Source: Propionibacteriaceae bacterium UBA6238
GTDB taxonomy: Bacteria > Actinomycetota > Actinomycetes > Propionibacteriales > Propionibacteriaceae
Assembly: GCA_002441465.1 (NCBI GenBank)
Contig: DJWE01000067.1
Location: 23,676 to 87,675, forward strand
DNA length: 64,000 bases
Direction of reading: 5' to 3'
Shown: piece after piece, positions 50,270-60,404 of the stretch
How positions within the stretch are numbered: position 1 is the stretch's first letter
How the letters are laid out: every line of letters starts with the position of its first letter
Notes under the pieces: generated by a model
What the model saw: the letters and a program-made list of their open reading frames with translations, nothing else
Databases searched by the model: none
What the model was told of the DNA's origin: nothing
Translations under genes and position numbers: made by a program

Positions 50270-51736
50270 ATGGACACCGACCTGCGGCGCGCGGTCAACG
50301 CGACGCTGATGCCCGGCTTCGCGGGCCCGGAATTGCCGGACTGGCTGGCCGCCGAGCTGGCCGATGGCCTGGGCTCGGTGTGCCTGTTCGGCACCAACAT
50401 CGTCGAACCCGAGCAACTGCGCCGGCTCACCGCTGACATCCACGCGGCCAACCCTGCGGCGCTGATCGCCACCGACGAGGAGGGCGGCGACGTCACCCGC
50501 CTGCACCATCGGGAGGGTTCGCCCTACCCGTCCATGGCCTACCTGGGTCGCCTCGACGACGAGGCCGTGACCGAGCAGGTCGGCGCCGGCATCGGCGCGG
50601 AGTTGCGCGCGGCGGGCATCGACCTGAACCTCGCACCCGACGCGGACGTCAACTCCAACCCCCGCAACCCGGTGATCGGCGTGCGCAGCTTCGGTGCGGA
50701 GGCCGGTCTGGTCGCCCGGCACGTCGCTGCGTACACCCGCGGCCTGCAGGCGAGCGGTGTGGCCGGCTGCGCCAAGCACTTCCCCGGCCATGGCGACACC
50801 TCCAGCGATTCCCATCGCGAGCTGCCCACGATCACCGTGGACGCGGTCACCCTGCGGTCCCGAGAGCTGGCCCCGTTCCGGGCTGCCGTCGAGGTCGGCG
50901 TGCTGGCGGTGATGACCTCGCACATCCTGGTACCCGCGATCGACCCCGATCGGCCGGCCACCCTGTCGGCGCCCGTGCTCGACCTGCTGCGCACCGAGCT
51001 CGGTTTCTCCGGCGCGATCGTCAGCGATGCCCTCGACATGGCTGGGGCGAGTGCCACCCGGGGCATCCCCGAGGCCGCAGTCCTCGCGCTGGCCGCCGGG
51101 GTGGACCTCCTCTGCATCGGCACCGACAACACCGCTGCCCAGCTGGAGCAGATCCGCGCGCACGTGCTGGAGGCGGTCGGTGAGGGCCACCTGCCCGAGT
51201 CGCGCCTGAGGCAGGCCGCAGCTCGGGTGGCTGCGCTGGCCGACGGTGTCGCCGCGCGGCGTGCCTCCGGGCCGGACGAGCCCGCGGGCGTCCCGAGCGA
51301 TCCCGGCCCGCTCTCTCCGGACGGCTTCTGGCTGCGCGGTCCGGTCCCGGCGCTTCGGGAGCCGGTGTTCTTGCGGCTGGGCTCGGCGGCGAACATCGCT
51401 GCCGGGGAGACGGTCTGGGGAGTCGGTGAGCACCTGGCGTCCGAACTGGACCACTGGCTCCCCGGGGCGAGCTGCGCCGATGCGTCCGACCTGACCGGCG
51501 TGAGCGCGGTGTTGAGGGCGTATCCGTCCCGCCCCCTGGTGGTGCAGGGCCGCGATCTGGCCAGAGTCCCCTTCCTGGCCGAGGCGACCGCTATGGTGCT
51601 CCAGCGGCGTCCGGACGCGGTCGTGGTCGACCTCGGTTGGCCGGAACTGCCCGGTGTCGCGCAGATCGCCACCTACGGCAGCGGACGGGGCGCCGCAACC
51701 TGTCTGATCAGATTGCTCGCAGAGGGGACCAGATGA
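50270..51736 (+). CDS. Glycoside hydrolase family 3, beta-N-acetylhexosaminidase (NagZ-like)
   Basis: A 488-residue cytoplasmic GH3 enzyme. The signature KHFPGHGDTSSDSH carries the general-acid His in the Asp-x-x-Ser-Asp-x-His form of NagZ-type enzymes, and the nucleophile Asp lies in AIVSDALDMAG. There is no signal peptide, so it acts on imported sugars. It is likely to split chito-oligosaccharides or GlcNAc-bearing sugars brought in by the upstream transporter. The C-terminal ~130 residues lie beyond the barrel and resemble a small extra domain. The start ATG is 1 bp after the permease stop. Confidence 0.9.
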   Translation: MDTDLRRAVNATLMPGFAGPELPDWLAAELADGLGSVCLFGTNIVEPEQLRRLTADIHAANPAALIATDEEGGDVTRLHHREGSPYPSMAYLGRLDDEAVTEQVGAGIGAELRAAGIDLNLAPDADVNSNPRNPVIGVRSFGAEAGLVARHVAAYTRGLQASGVAGCAKHFPGHGDTSSDSHRELPTITVDAVTLRSRELAPFRAAVEVGVLAVMTSHILVPAIDPDRPATLSAPVLDLLRTELGFSGAIVSDALDMAGASATRGIPEAAVLALAAGVDLLCIGTDNTAAQLEQIRAHVLEAVGEGHLPESRLRQAAARVAALADGVAARRASGPDEPAGVPSDPGPLSPDGFWLRGPVPALREPVFLRLGSAANIAAGETVWGVGEHLASELDHWLPGASCADASDLTGVSAVLRAYPSRPLVVQGRDLARVPFLAEATAMVLQRRPDAVVVDLGWPELPGVAQIATYGSGRGAATCLIRLLAEGTR

Positions 51737-52668
51737 GCCAGCAGCCGGCCCCACGCCTCGGCCTCGACATCGGCGGCACCAAGACCCACGGCATCGCACT
51801 GGACGCGGCCGGACGGGTGCTGGCCGAGCAGGTGGTGCCGACCACGCGCGGCGCCGAGGGCGTGGTCCAGTCCGCGCTCGACGCGGCGGACGCCTGCCTC
51901 GCCTCCGCCGGAATCCAGCGGCGAGACCTGGCCGGTGTCGGAATCGGCGTGCCCGGCCAGGTCGACCACCTCACCGGCATCGTCCGGACGGCGGTCAACC
52001 TCGGCATCGACCAGATGGCGCTCGGCGATCGCCTTGCCGCCGAGTTCGGCATTCCGGTCGCGGTCGACAACGACGTGAAGGCAGCCGCACTCGCCGCGGC
52101 CGCCTACCTCGGCGCCACCGACCTGACCTATCTCAACGTGGGCACCGGCGTCGCAGCAGCCACCCTCGCCGAGGGACGCCTGGTGCGCGGCGAGGGCAAC
52201 CTGGCCGGCGAGATCGGACACATCCCGGTCGACCCGGACGGCGAACGCTGCGCGTGCGGGCAGCGAGGCTGCCTCGAAGTGCTCGTCGGCGGGGGCGGAA
52301 TCGCGGAGCGCCTCGCTCCACTCGCACCGCGGGTGGAGCTGCCGACTCTGTTCGAGGCTGCAGCCATGGGCATTCCCGACGCCGTGGTCGAGGCCACCCG
52401 GATCAGTACCGGGATCGCCACCGCCGTCCAGCTGGTCGTCCTCACCCAGGGCTCCTCACGGGTCGTGCTCGGCGGTGGAGTGGTGCACGCCGCCCACGGC
52501 CTGGTCGAGGAGGTGCGTCGGGTGCTCTCCGCCCGAGCCGCCGAGTCGGAGTTCCTGGCCTCGCTCGATCTGGCAGATCGCGTCACCGTGCTCCCGGCCG
52601 ACTACCCGGTTGCGGCGATCGGCGCCGCTCTGGTCGGCCGTTGGGTCGCCGACCCCGTCCTCGGCTGA
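51733..52668 (+). CDS. ROK-family sugar kinase (N-acetylglucosamine kinase likely)
   Basis: A 311-residue kinase without a DNA-binding domain. The ATP-binding LGLDIGGTKTHGIAL, the catalytic VAVDNDVKAAAL region and the zinc motif CACGQRGCLEVLVGG are present, with GEIGHIPVDPDGERC before it. It overlaps the GH3 gene by ATGA (4 bp). It probably phosphorylates the GlcNAc released by the GH3 enzyme. It completes the operon; no nagA or nagB is in the window. Confidence 0.88.
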   Translation: MSQQPAPRLGLDIGGTKTHGIALDAAGRVLAEQVVPTTRGAEGVVQSALDAADACLASAGIQRRDLAGVGIGVPGQVDHLTGIVRTAVNLGIDQMALGDRLAAEFGIPVAVDNDVKAAALAAAAYLGATDLTYLNVGTGVAAATLAEGRLVRGEGNLAGEIGHIPVDPDGERCACGQRGCLEVLVGGGGIAERLAPLAPRVELPTLFEAAAMGIPDAVVEATRISTGIATAVQLVVLTQGSSRVVLGGGVVHAAHGLVEEVRRVLSARAAESEFLASLDLADRVTVLPADYPVAAIGAALVGRWVADPVLG

Positions 52669-52676
52669 CCCGACGC

Positions 52677-53909
52677 CTACGCGCCCTGGGCGGCGAGCTG
52701 GCCGCAGGCGCCGTCGATCTCACGGCCCCGGGTGTCCCTGACGGTCACCGGTACCCGGCGGGCCTCCAGGCGCCGGACGAACTCGGCCTCGTCGGAGCGC
52801 CGGGACGCCGTCCACTTCGAGCCGGGGGTGGGATTCAGCGGGATCAGGTTCACGTGCACCCAGCCGTAGCCGTCGGTGCGGGAGTCCGCGGACGCCCCGG
52901 CCGTGGCCAGCACGTCGGCGAGTGCGTCGGCCCGCCAGGCCTGGTCGTTCACGTCACGGATCAGCGCGTACTCGATCGAGACCCGGCGTCCGGTCGCTTC
53001 GAAGTAACCCCGCGCCGCCGCGACCACCTGGGTCACGTTCAGGCGGGTGTTGATCGGGCACAGCTCGTCGCGTAGTTCATCGTCGGGCGCGTGCAGGCTC
53101 ACCGCCAGCGTCACCGGCAGGCCTTCCGCGGCCAGCCGCCGGATCTGCGGCACCAGTCCCACCGTGGAGACGGTGATCCCCCGGGCGGAGATGCCGAGGC
53201 CGTTGGGGGCCGGGGCGACCATCGTGCGCACCGCCCGCAGCACGGCCGGATAGTTGGCCATCGGCTCGCCCATACCCATGAACACCACGTTGTTCACCCG
53301 GCCCGGCCCGCCCGGAAGCTCGCCGTCGCGCAGTCGCCGCGCCGCGTCCATCACCTGGGCGAGGATTTCGGCCGTGCTGAGATTGCGCCGCAGTCCGCCC
53401 TGGCCGGTCGCGCAGAACGGACATGCCATCCCGCATCCCGCCTGCGAGGAGATGCACACGGTGGCCCGCTCGCGTCCCGACCCGCTCTCCGCGACACCCG
53501 GCACGCCGTAACGCATCAGCACACTCTCCACGAGCGAGCCGTCGTGGAGTCGCCACAGCGTCTTCACGGTGGTTCCCGCATCGGCGTGCTGGTCACGCAC
53601 CCGCTCCAGCAGGGACGGCACGAACCGCTCGGCCAAGACCGCACGTTCGGCCTTCGGAATGTCCGTCCAGTCCTCCGGGTCGGACTCGAGCCGGTCGAAC
53701 AGGTGGCGGGTCAGCTGGCCGGCCCGGAACCGCGGCAGGCCCAACTCGGCAATCTCCTCGGCGCGCTGGGCGGCGTCCAGGTCGGCCCAGTGGCGGGGCG
53801 GACGGCCGCGCCGAGGGGCGCCCAACCTCAGCGGCACCGTCCGGCCAGCTTCGGCATGCGCGAGCGACTCGGCGTAGGCCGACTCCTCCTCCGGAGTGAG
53901 CCCGCTCAC
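52677..53909 (-). CDS. rlmN: 23S rRNA (adenine2503-C2)-methyltransferase
   Basis: A 410-residue radical-SAM methyltransferase. The Fe-S motif [15 protein letters not shown] (CxxxCxxC) and the conserved CPINTRLN and [12 protein letters not shown] stretches are present. It also modifies some tRNAs in other bacteria. I place the start at the GTG at 53909, which overlaps the cdsA stop (GTGA); a GTG at 53942 would add 11 residues. It is the last gene of the rpsB-to-rlmN block, as in most actinobacteria. Confidence 0.92.
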   Translation of the reverse strand: MSGLTPEEESAYAESLAHAEAGRTVPLRLGAPRRGRPPRHWADLDAAQRAEEIAELGLPRFRAGQLTRHLFDRLESDPEDWTDIPKAERAVLAERFVPSLLERVRDQHADAGTTVKTLWRLHDGSLVESVLMRYGVPGVAESGSGRERATVCISSQAGCGMACPFCATGQGGLRRNLSTAEILAQVMDAARRLRDGELPGGPGRVNNVVFMGMGEPMANYPAVLRAVRTMVAPAPNGLGISARGITVSTVGLVPQIRRLAAEGLPVTLAVSLHAPDDELRDELCPINTRLNVTQVVAAARGYFEATGRRVSIEYALIRDVNDQAWRADALADVLATAGASADSRTDGYGWVHVNLIPLNPTPGSKWTASRRSDEAEFVRRLEARRVPVTVRDTRGREIDGACGQLAAQGA

Positions 53910-54781
53910 CAGCTGACCCCGGACAGCACGAATACCAGCCACGCGGCCGGAGCCGCGACCAGAGTGGAGTCCAGACGATCCATCACGCCACCGTGACCGG
54001 GAAGGATCGAACTCATGTCCTTGATCCCGACGTCCCGTTTGATCAGGGACTCGATCAGATCACCTGCGGTACCGGCGAGCACCACGACCACCGCGAGGAT
54101 CAGGCCGAACCACCAGGGCTGATGCAGCACGCCGATGCCCAGGCCGATGCCGAGGGCGCTGGCCAGAACGACCGAGCCGGCCATGCCCTCCCAGGTCTTC
54201 TTGGGGCTGATGTTGGGAGCCATCGGGTGCCGCCCGAGGCTTGCCCCTGCCGCGTACCCGCCGACGTCGCTCGCCACGATGCACACGAACACGGCGACCG
54301 TCTTCGCCACACCGTGCTCCTCGGCGAGGATCAACCCGACGAAGGAGGCGAGCAAGGGGACGTAGCCGATGATGAACACGCTGGCCGCGCTGTCGCGCAC
54401 GTAGTTCTCGGCGCCGCCGAACATTCGCCAGACCAGTGCCAGCAGGACCGTGCCTCCGATCGTGCCGAGCAGCACCACGTGCCAGGGCAGCTTGGTGACC
54501 GGCTGCAGCACCGCCGCTGCGTAGGAGCCACCGATGATGAAGACATTTCCGAGGATCACCGGGATGATCGCCGAGCGCATGCCCACACGCTTGAGCGCAC
54601 TGTGTACCTCGTAGGCGCCCAGGCTGGTGAGTACGACCAGCAGCACGATGCACCCGACCGGCCACCAGGTGAGCGTGATCACCACGTAGATGAACAGGGC
54701 CAGGCCCACCCCGATGGCTGCGGGCAGGTCACGTCCGGCCCGCGGCGCGCGCGGAACCGGCTGCTGGTCGCTGTCGGCCAA
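53906..54781 (-). CDS. cdsA: Phosphatidate cytidylyltransferase
   Basis: A 291-residue membrane enzyme making CDP-diacylglycerol. It has about eight helices and the C-terminal signature [25 protein letters not shown] (shown abbreviated as [19 protein letters not shown]). A TTG start at 54781 has GGAGG at good distance. It begins 1 bp after frr and overlaps rlmN, in the conserved pyrH-frr-cdsA order. Confidence 0.93.
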   Translation of the reverse strand: MADSDQQPVPRAPRAGRDLPAAIGVGLALFIYVVITLTWWPVGCIVLLVVLTSLGAYEVHSALKRVGMRSAIIPVILGNVFIIGGSYAAAVLQPVTKLPWHVVLLGTIGGTVLLALVWRMFGGAENYVRDSAASVFIIGYVPLLASFVGLILAEEHGVAKTVAVFVCIVASDVGGYAAGASLGRHPMAPNISPKKTWEGMAGSVVLASALGIGLGIGVLHQPWWFGLILAVVVVLAGTAGDLIESLIKRDVGIKDMSSILPGHGGVMDRLDSTLVAAPAAWLVFVLSGVSW

Positions 54782-54782
54782 C

Positions 54783-55340
54783 TCAGACCTCCAGCAGTTC
54801 GGCTTCCTTGACCTTCAACAACTCGTCGACGAGCTCGACATTCTTCTTGGTGAGCGCGTCCAGCTGCTTGTCTGCGGACCTGGCGTCGTCTTCGCTGACT
54901 TCCTTGTCCTTGACCAGCTTGCTCACCGCCTCGATCGCGTGCCGGCGGACGTTGCGGACGGCGACCCGCGCCTCCTCGGCCTTGTGCCTGGTCACCTTGA
55001 TGTACTCCTTGCGGCGCTCCTCGGTGAGCTGCGGCATGACCAGGCGGATCACGTTGCCGTCGTTGGCAGGATTCACGCCCAGGTCGGAGTCGCGGATGGC
55101 CTTCTCGATGCCCGCCATGGCGCCTCGGTCGAACGGGCTGATCAGCACCGTGCGCGCCTCCGGCACCTGGAAGGTGGCCAGCTGCTGCAACGGTGTCGGC
55201 GCACCGTAGTAGTCCACCATGAGCTTGCTGAACATCGCCGGGTGCGCCCGTCCGGTACGGATGGCGGCGAACTCCTCGCGGGCGTGATCGACCGCCACAG
55301 CCATCTTGTGCTCGGCGTCCTTGATGATCTCCGGGATCAC
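54783..55340 (-). CDS. frr: Ribosome recycling factor
   Basis: A 185-residue RRF, the usual length. It has a three-helix domain with RTGRAHPAMFSKLMVDYYG and the LTEERRKEYIKVTRHKAEEARVAVRNVRR stretch, abbreviated here to RRKEYIKVTRHKAEEARV. I chose the GTG at 55340 (GGGAAGGGAC upstream), which gives the family length; a frame start at 55367 is open. Next to pyrH and cdsA. Confidence 0.95.
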   Translation of the reverse strand: MIPEIIKDAEHKMAVAVDHAREEFAAIRTGRAHPAMFSKLMVDYYGAPTPLQQLATFQVPEARTVLISPFDRGAMAGIEKAIRDSDLGVNPANDGNVIRLVMPQLTEERRKEYIKVTRHKAEEARVAVRNVRRHAIEAVSKLVKDKEVSEDDARSADKQLDALTKKNVELVDELLKVKEAELLEV

Positions 55341-55375
55341 GACGTCCCTTCCCTTCTCATTCCCCACACACCGGC

Positions 55376-56089
55376 CTAGGCGTGCAGTGTGGTTCCGATC
55401 TTCTCACCTGCGACCACCCGAGCGATGTTTCCCCGCTCACCCAGGTTGAAGAACACCATCGGCAAGCGATAGTCGCGGGCCAGGCTGACCGCGGTTGCGT
55501 CGGCGACCTTCAGGTCGCGAGCGAGAAAGTCATCGTAGGTGAGATCGACGAACTTCTTCGCATCGGGGTTGGTGCGAGGGTCGGAGTCGTAGACCCCGTC
55601 CGTGCCCTGTTTGGCCATCAGCAAGACCTCGGCATGCGTCTCCAGCGCGCGCTGCGCGGACACCGTGTCGGTGGAGAAGAACGGCATCCCGGAGCCGGCG
55701 CCGAAGATGACCACCCGGCCCTTCTCCAGGTGACGGATCGCGCGCAACGGGATGTAGGGCTCGGCGACCTGGCCCATCGCGATCGCGGTCTGCACCCGGC
55801 TCTGGGCGCCTGCCTTCTCGAGGAAGTCCTGGAGGGCCAGGCTGTTCATCACCGTGCCCAGCATGCCCATGTAGTCCGCCCTGGCCCGATCCATGCCCCG
55901 GGTCTGCAACTCCGCACCACGGAAGAAGTTGCCGCCTCCGGTCACGATCGCGACCTGTACACCGCTGGAGACCACTTCGGCGATCTCCTCGGCGATACCG
56001 GCGATCACGTCCGGGTCAACCCCAAGCTTGCCGCCGCCGAAGGCTTCTCCGGAGAGCTTGAGCAGGACGCGTCGGTACGGGCTGGGCAT
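55376..56089 (-). CDS. pyrH: UMP kinase
   Basis: A 237-residue amino-acid-kinase-family UMP kinase. [11 protein letters not shown] at the start binds phosphate; [13 protein letters not shown] and [11 protein letters not shown] are also conserved. ATG at 56089. It converts UMP to UDP. The gene follows tsf after 118 bp and precedes frr. Confidence 0.96.
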   Translation of the reverse strand: MPSPYRRVLLKLSGEAFGGGKLGVDPDVIAGIAEEIAEVVSSGVQVAIVTGGGNFFRGAELQTRGMDRARADYMGMLGTVMNSLALQDFLEKAGAQSRVQTAIAMGQVAEPYIPLRAIRHLEKGRVVIFGAGSGMPFFSTDTVSAQRALETHAEVLLMAKQGTDGVYDSDPRTNPDAKKFVDLTYDDFLARDLKVADATAVSLARDYRLPMVFFNLGERGNIARVVAGEKIGTTLHA

Positions 56090-56207
56090 GAGATCTCCTC
56101 GGGGCAGGCGGATTCAGCTGTCGTCGGCGGGGGTGCCTGACCCACAGTAGACGATGAATGCAGAAGCGGCCGCCCAGCAGGGCTGGACGGCCGCTCACCG
56201 GCATAGA

Positions 56208-57023
56208 TCAGGCGCCGGCGGCGAACCGCACGAAGCGCTTGACCTGGACGCCGTTGTTCTTCAGCAGCTGGCCGACCGTGAGCTTGTCATCGGACACGCT
56301 GGGCTGCTCGACCAGGCAGACCTCCTTGAAGAAGCCACCCAGGCGACCCTCCACGATCCGCGGAATGATCTGCTCGGGCTTGCCCTCCTCGCGAGCGGTC
56401 AACTCGGCGATCTTGCGCTCGTTGGCCAAGACCGCCTCGGGCACCTCGTCGCGGGTGACGTAGGCCGGGGACATCGCCGCGATCTGCATCGCAATCCCGC
56501 GCACGAATCCCTCCTCGCCGCCGTCGTGCTCGACCATCACGCCCACCTGCGGCGGCAGGTCCTGCGACCGCTTGTGCAGGTAGATCGTGACCGGGCCGTC
56601 GAAGGTGGCCGCGGCCGCCAACTCGAGCTTCTCGCCGATCTTGGCGCTGAGCTCGGCGATCGCCTCGGCGACGGTCTTGCCCGAGGGCAACGCGACGACG
56701 CTGGCCGCCTCGACGCCGTGCGCGCCCGCGGCGTCCACAGCCTTGGCGATCTCCTCGGCCAGGGTCATGAACTCGGCGTTCTTGGCCACGAAGTCGGTCT
56801 CGGCGCCCAGCTGGATGACGGTCTTGCCCGCCGAGGCGACCAGACCGTTGCTGGCGTCGCGGTCGGAGCGGTTGGCCATCTTCGCCTGGCCGGTGACTCG
56901 CAGGATCTCGATGGCGGCGTCGAAGTCGCCGTCGGCTTCAGTGAGCGCCTTCTTGGCGTCCATCATTCCGGCGCCCGTGGCGTCACGGAGCTTCTTGACG
57001 TCTGCGGCAGTGATCGTTGCCAT
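56208..57023 (-). CDS. tsf: Elongation factor Ts
   Basis: A 271-residue EF-Ts. The N-terminal UBA-like part MATITAADVKKLRDATGAGM, then MDAKKALTEADGD, and the TDFVAKN motif are present. The ATG at 57023 fits the family start. It follows rpsB after 16 bp, the universal rpsB-tsf order, so both are co-transcribed. Confidence 0.97.
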   Translation of the reverse strand: MATITAADVKKLRDATGAGMMDAKKALTEADGDFDAAIEILRVTGQAKMANRSDRDASNGLVASAGKTVIQLGAETDFVAKNAEFMTLAEEIAKAVDAAGAHGVEAASVVALPSGKTVAEAIAELSAKIGEKLELAAAATFDGPVTIYLHKRSQDLPPQVGVMVEHDGGEEGFVRGIAMQIAAMSPAYVTRDEVPEAVLANERKIAELTAREEGKPEQIIPRIVEGRLGGFFKEVCLVEQPSVSDDKLTVGQLLKNNGVQVKRFVRFAAGA

Positions 57024-57039
57024 GTCTCTCGCTGGTTCC

Positions 57040-58110
57040 TTACTTCGTCTTCTTGGTGGTCTCGGCCTTCTCGGCCTCGGGCTCGGACGCAACCTCGGCG
57101 ACCTCGACGGCCGGCTCGGCCGCAGCCTCGGCAGCCGGCTCGGCAACGACCTCGGCGGCCGGCTCGGCAACGACCTCGGTCACGTCCGCCGTCGGCTCAG
57201 CGACGACCTCGGCGGCCGGCTCGGACGCGGCCTCGGTCACGTCGGCCGTCGGCTCAGCAACGACCTCGGCGGCCGGTTCGGCAACAGCCTCGACGGATGG
57301 CTCCGCGACGGCGGTCTCGCTGACGCTCGACGCGTCGTCCCCGGCGGCCGGAGCACCGGCCAGCAGGTCGCGCTCCCAGTCGGGCATCGGTTCTGCTTCC
57401 TCGCCGGAGGCCGCGCTGGCGGAGCGGGCCAGCAGCCCCTCGGCCACGGCGTCGGCAAGCACCCGGGTGAGCAGAGCGACCGAGCGGATCGCGTCGTCGT
57501 TACCCGGGATCGGGTAGTCGACCTGGTCAGGATCACAGTTGGTGTCGAGGATGCCCACGATCGGAATGTGCAGCTTGCGGGCCTCGTCGATCGCCAGGTG
57601 CTCCTTGTTGGTGTCAACGATCCATACGGCCTGGGGCAGCCTGTGCATGTCGCGGATTCCGCCCAGGGTCTTGGCGAGCTTGTCCTTCTTGCGCTTCTGC
57701 TGCAGCAGTTCCTTCTTGGTCAACCCGGAGGCGGCGACATCGTCGAAGTTGATGCCCTCCAACTCCTTCATCTTCGCGATCCGCTTGCTGATGGTGCCGA
57801 AGTTGGTCAGCATGCCGCCCAACCAGCGCTGGTTGACGAAGGGCATGCCGACGCGGGTGGCCTGCTCGGCAATGGCCTCCTGGGCCTGCTTCTTGGTGCC
57901 GATGAACAGAATCTGCCCGCCCTTGGCCACGGTGTCCTTGACGAAGCCGTAGGCCGAATCAATGTAGGACAGCGACTGCTGCAGGTCGATGATGTAGATG
58001 CCGTTGCGCTCAGTGAAGATGAACTTCTTCATCTTGGGATTCCACCGGCGGGTCTGGTGTCCGAAGTGGACGCCGCTGTCGAGCAGCTGGCGCGTGGTGA
58101 CGACGGCCAT
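57040..58110 (-). CDS. rpsB: 30S ribosomal protein S2 with long repetitive C-terminal tail
   Basis: A 356-residue S2. The core (1 to about 235) is normal: [40 protein letters not shown] and the [19 protein letters not shown] region (abbreviated). The last 120 residues are Ala/Val/Glu/Pro-rich, acidic and repetitive ([17 protein letters not shown]), ending in the basic KKTK. S2 tails of this kind occur in other actinobacteria, but this one is long and made of repeating units. ATG at 58110, with GGAAAGGAAC upstream. Confidence 0.95.
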   Translation of the reverse strand: MAVVTTRQLLDSGVHFGHQTRRWNPKMKKFIFTERNGIYIIDLQQSLSYIDSAYGFVKDTVAKGGQILFIGTKKQAQEAIAEQATRVGMPFVNQRWLGGMLTNFGTISKRIAKMKELEGINFDDVAASGLTKKELLQQKRKKDKLAKTLGGIRDMHRLPQAVWIVDTNKEHLAIDEARKLHIPIVGILDTNCDPDQVDYPIPGNDDAIRSVALLTRVLADAVAEGLLARSASAASGEEAEPMPDWERDLLAGAPAAGDDASSVSETAVAEPSVEAVAEPAAEVVAEPTADVTEAASEPAAEVVAEPTADVTEVVAEPAAEVVAEPAAEAAAEPAVEVAEVASEPEAEKAETTKKTK

Positions 58111-58418
58111 GGCCGTTCCTTTCCGCGCGAGCCCGGGGCGTACCCGAGCCCACTTGAGTTTCTCGGACCGAGCTTTTCGGTCCGCCTGATGCAGCCGCCG
58201 GTGCCCACCCATCGCTGGGACCTCGGGTCCGACCCGCCGTTCGGCGGTAGGACTGCATGCGAAGTCGCCCCGGATCGGCCGGGACGCTGGGCACATTCTA
58301 CGCGGCGGGCAGGCGCCACCACCAAACCGGCCGGGCCGAGTTGTCCACAGCTTCCGCATTGTCCACAAGCCGCCGTATCCAATGACCGCCGAAACCTGTT
58401 GTTGCCGAAGGTACGGGC
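58111..58418. other. 308-bp divergent control region of rpsB and the M23 gene
   Basis: It holds the rpsB leader (with the hairpin described separately) and the promoter zones of both directions. An AT-richer patch at 58325-58400 (ttgtccacagcttccgcattgtccacaag) contains ttgtccaca twice, at 58339-58347 and 58359-58367; I see no gene in it. Confidence 0.5.
58164..58184 (-). promoter_or_regulatory. Hairpin in the rpsB-tsf leader
   Basis: cggaccga (58164-58171) pairs perfectly with tcggtccg (58177-58184) around a 5-nt loop, 54 bp upstream of the rpsB start and within its leader. S2 leaders are known sites of ribosomal-protein feedback in several bacteria. A weak terminator reading is also possible. 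Confidence 0.35.
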
Positions 58419-59363
58419 ATGACGAAGATGCGGTCGTTGGTCCTGCTGCTGATGGTGTCCTGCCTGTGGGCGGGCGCCTCAGTCCCAACGGCCGCTGCGG
58501 TCGAACACGCGGTACCGCCCTTGGCGGGCTCAGTGGTTCGCGGTTTCGACCCACCCGACCAGCCGTGGCTGTCCGGTCATCGAGGAGTTGACCTGCTCAG
58601 CACCGTCGGCTCCGAGATCGTGGCTGCGATGGCCGGTCGGGTCGTCTTCGCCGGGACAGTGGCCGGACGCGGTGTGGTGGTGATCTCGCATGGGGAGCTG
58701 CGCACCACCTATCTCCCGGTCCGGCCGCTGGTTCCGGTCGGCACGTTCGTGTCAGCAGGCCAGGTGATCGGGCAACTGCTCGCCGGGCATGACTGCTTTG
58801 GAGGCGTCTGCCTGCACTGGGGACTCAAGCGCGATCAGGCGTACCTCGATCCGCTCGGCCTGCTCGACCAGGCCGAAGTGCGGCTGCTGCCTGCGGACGC
58901 GGCCGCGCGGGTGGAGCAGCTGATCGATCTCCGCGGTCGGGCGCTCGCCGGCGGGCACGGCCTTCCCGGGGTGCTCAGCAGACCGGTACCCGGGGCGGTC
59001 GGGTCCCGGTTCGGAATGCGGCTGCACCCCATCTTTCGCGTCAGGCGACTGCACAACGGGGTCGATCTCCACGCCGGTTGCGGCGATCCGATCCGTGCGT
59101 CCGCGCCCGGCAGGGTGGCACGGGTGAGCTATGACTCAGCGTCCGGGCATCGGCTCGAGATCGACCACGGGAACATCGGCGGGCACCATCTGGTCACGAT
59201 CTACATGCACGCCACCGGATACTCGGTCCGAACCGGTGACCGGGTGCAACGCGATGAAGTAGTCGGCCGGGTGGGCTCCACCGGCTGGTCGACCGGATGT
59301 CACCTGCACTTCAGCGTGAGCCTCGACGGGCGCTACGCCGATCCGGAAGGGTTCTGGCAGTGA
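58419..59363 (+). CDS. Exported protein with two M23 (LytM) peptidase domains, first one degenerate
   Basis: A 314-residue exported protein. A signal peptide ([19 protein letters not shown], cleavage probably after TAAA) precedes two M23-like domains. The first (about 35-145) has GHRGVDLL but CLHWGLK where an HLH is expected, so one zinc ligand is missing. The second (about 195-314) is complete: [33 protein letters not shown] and [12 protein letters not shown]. The second domain probably cuts peptidoglycan cross-links and the first may be a regulatory or binding copy. Start ATG at 58419. It is convergent with xerC and divergent from rpsB, its usual place. Confidence 0.82.
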   Translation: MTKMRSLVLLLMVSCLWAGASVPTAAAVEHAVPPLAGSVVRGFDPPDQPWLSGHRGVDLLSTVGSEIVAAMAGRVVFAGTVAGRGVVVISHGELRTTYLPVRPLVPVGTFVSAGQVIGQLLAGHDCFGGVCLHWGLKRDQAYLDPLGLLDQAEVRLLPADAAARVEQLIDLRGRALAGGHGLPGVLSRPVPGAVGSRFGMRLHPIFRVRRLHNGVDLHAGCGDPIRASAPGRVARVSYDSASGHRLEIDHGNIGGHHLVTIYMHATGYSVRTGDRVQRDEVVGRVGSTGWSTGCHLHFSVSLDGRYADPEGFWQ

Positions 59364-59373
59364 CCGTCCTGCC

Positions 59374-60315
59374 TCAAGCCCTCGGATGTGCCTGCTGGTA
59401 CGCGCGGCGAAGCCGAGCGCCCGACACATGGGTATACAGCTGGGTCGTCGCCAGGGACGAGTGGCCGAGCATCTCCTGCACCGACCGAAGATCCGCACCG
59501 CCCTCGAGCAGATGGGTGGCCATCGCGTGCCGCAGCCCATGCGGACCCAGGTCTGGGGCGTCGGGCACGGCGGCGAGGGCACGGTGCACGATCCTGCGCA
59601 CCACTCGCGGGTCGATCCGTGCACCTCGGTCACCGACGAAGACAGCCTGGCCCGCCGCTGGACGGGCCAGGCGGGGACGGACCTTGAGCCACGCGTCCAG
59701 TGACCGCAGCGCCGGGGCACCCAGCGGCACGGTGCGCTGCTTTCCGCCCTTCCCGAGCACCCGCAGCAGGCCACGCTGGGTGTCGAGATCACCGACGTCC
59801 AGACCGGTCAGCTCGGAGACTCGAATGCCGCAGGCGTAGAGCACCTCGACGATCGCGAGATCCCGACGCCGGGCGGCGCGCTCATCGGGTGCGTCCACCT
59901 CGTCCACGCGGGCCGCGAGGGCGTCCAGAACCTGCCGGGCCTGATCGGCCTCAACGGTCGGCGGTAACCGGCGGTCCACCTTCGGTGACCGGAGTGTCGC
60001 GGCGGGGTCGGAAGGCAGGCGTCCGGTCCGAGCCGCCCAAGCGAAGAAGGTCCGGACGCCGGCGGCTCGCCGCTGCAGCGTCGATCGATCCGCCCCGGCG
60101 GCATGCTGGTTGGCGAGCCAGGTCCGAAGGTCGGCCAAGGTGACGTCGTCGGGCTCACCGGCGCCAACCCGGATCAGGTGGACGAACAGGTTGACCAGGT
60201 CGCCGGTGTAGGCACGCACCGTGTTCTCAGACAGGCCGCGCTCCAGTCGCAGGTGGATCGCAAACTCATCCACCAAGGCCGCTGCTCGCGGCGCGAACTC
60301 CTGGACCTGCTCCAC
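59374..60315 (-). CDS. xerC: Tyrosine recombinase XerC
   Basis: A 313-residue tyrosine recombinase that resolves chromosome dimers with XerD. The N-terminal core-binding SAM-like domain (VDEFAIHLRLERGLSENTVR, abbreviated) is followed by the catalytic part with Arg in ACGIRVSEL, HGLRHAMATHLLEGG, and LGHSSLATTQLYTHV with the Tyr nucleophile. The length suits XerC, not a phage integrase. It sits next to the M23 gene and rpsB, the usual actinobacterial neighbourhood. Confidence 0.92.
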   Translation of the reverse strand: MEQVQEFAPRAAALVDEFAIHLRLERGLSENTVRAYTGDLVNLFVHLIRVGAGEPDDVTLADLRTWLANQHAAGADRSTLQRRAAGVRTFFAWAARTGRLPSDPAATLRSPKVDRRLPPTVEADQARQVLDALAARVDEVDAPDERAARRRDLAIVEVLYACGIRVSELTGLDVGDLDTQRGLLRVLGKGGKQRTVPLGAPALRSLDAWLKVRPRLARPAAGQAVFVGDRGARIDPRVVRRIVHRALAAVPDAPDLGPHGLRHAMATHLLEGGADLRSVQEMLGHSSLATTQLYTHVSGARLRRAYQQAHPRA

Positions 60316-60404
60316 CCAGTCAGCGTCCCTGTGCGGGCCGGTTGGCGCAAGCCCACCCGCCGCGCGCCCTAAGATGTCGCACCGGAGAACAGGAGCACGT
60401 GGGT

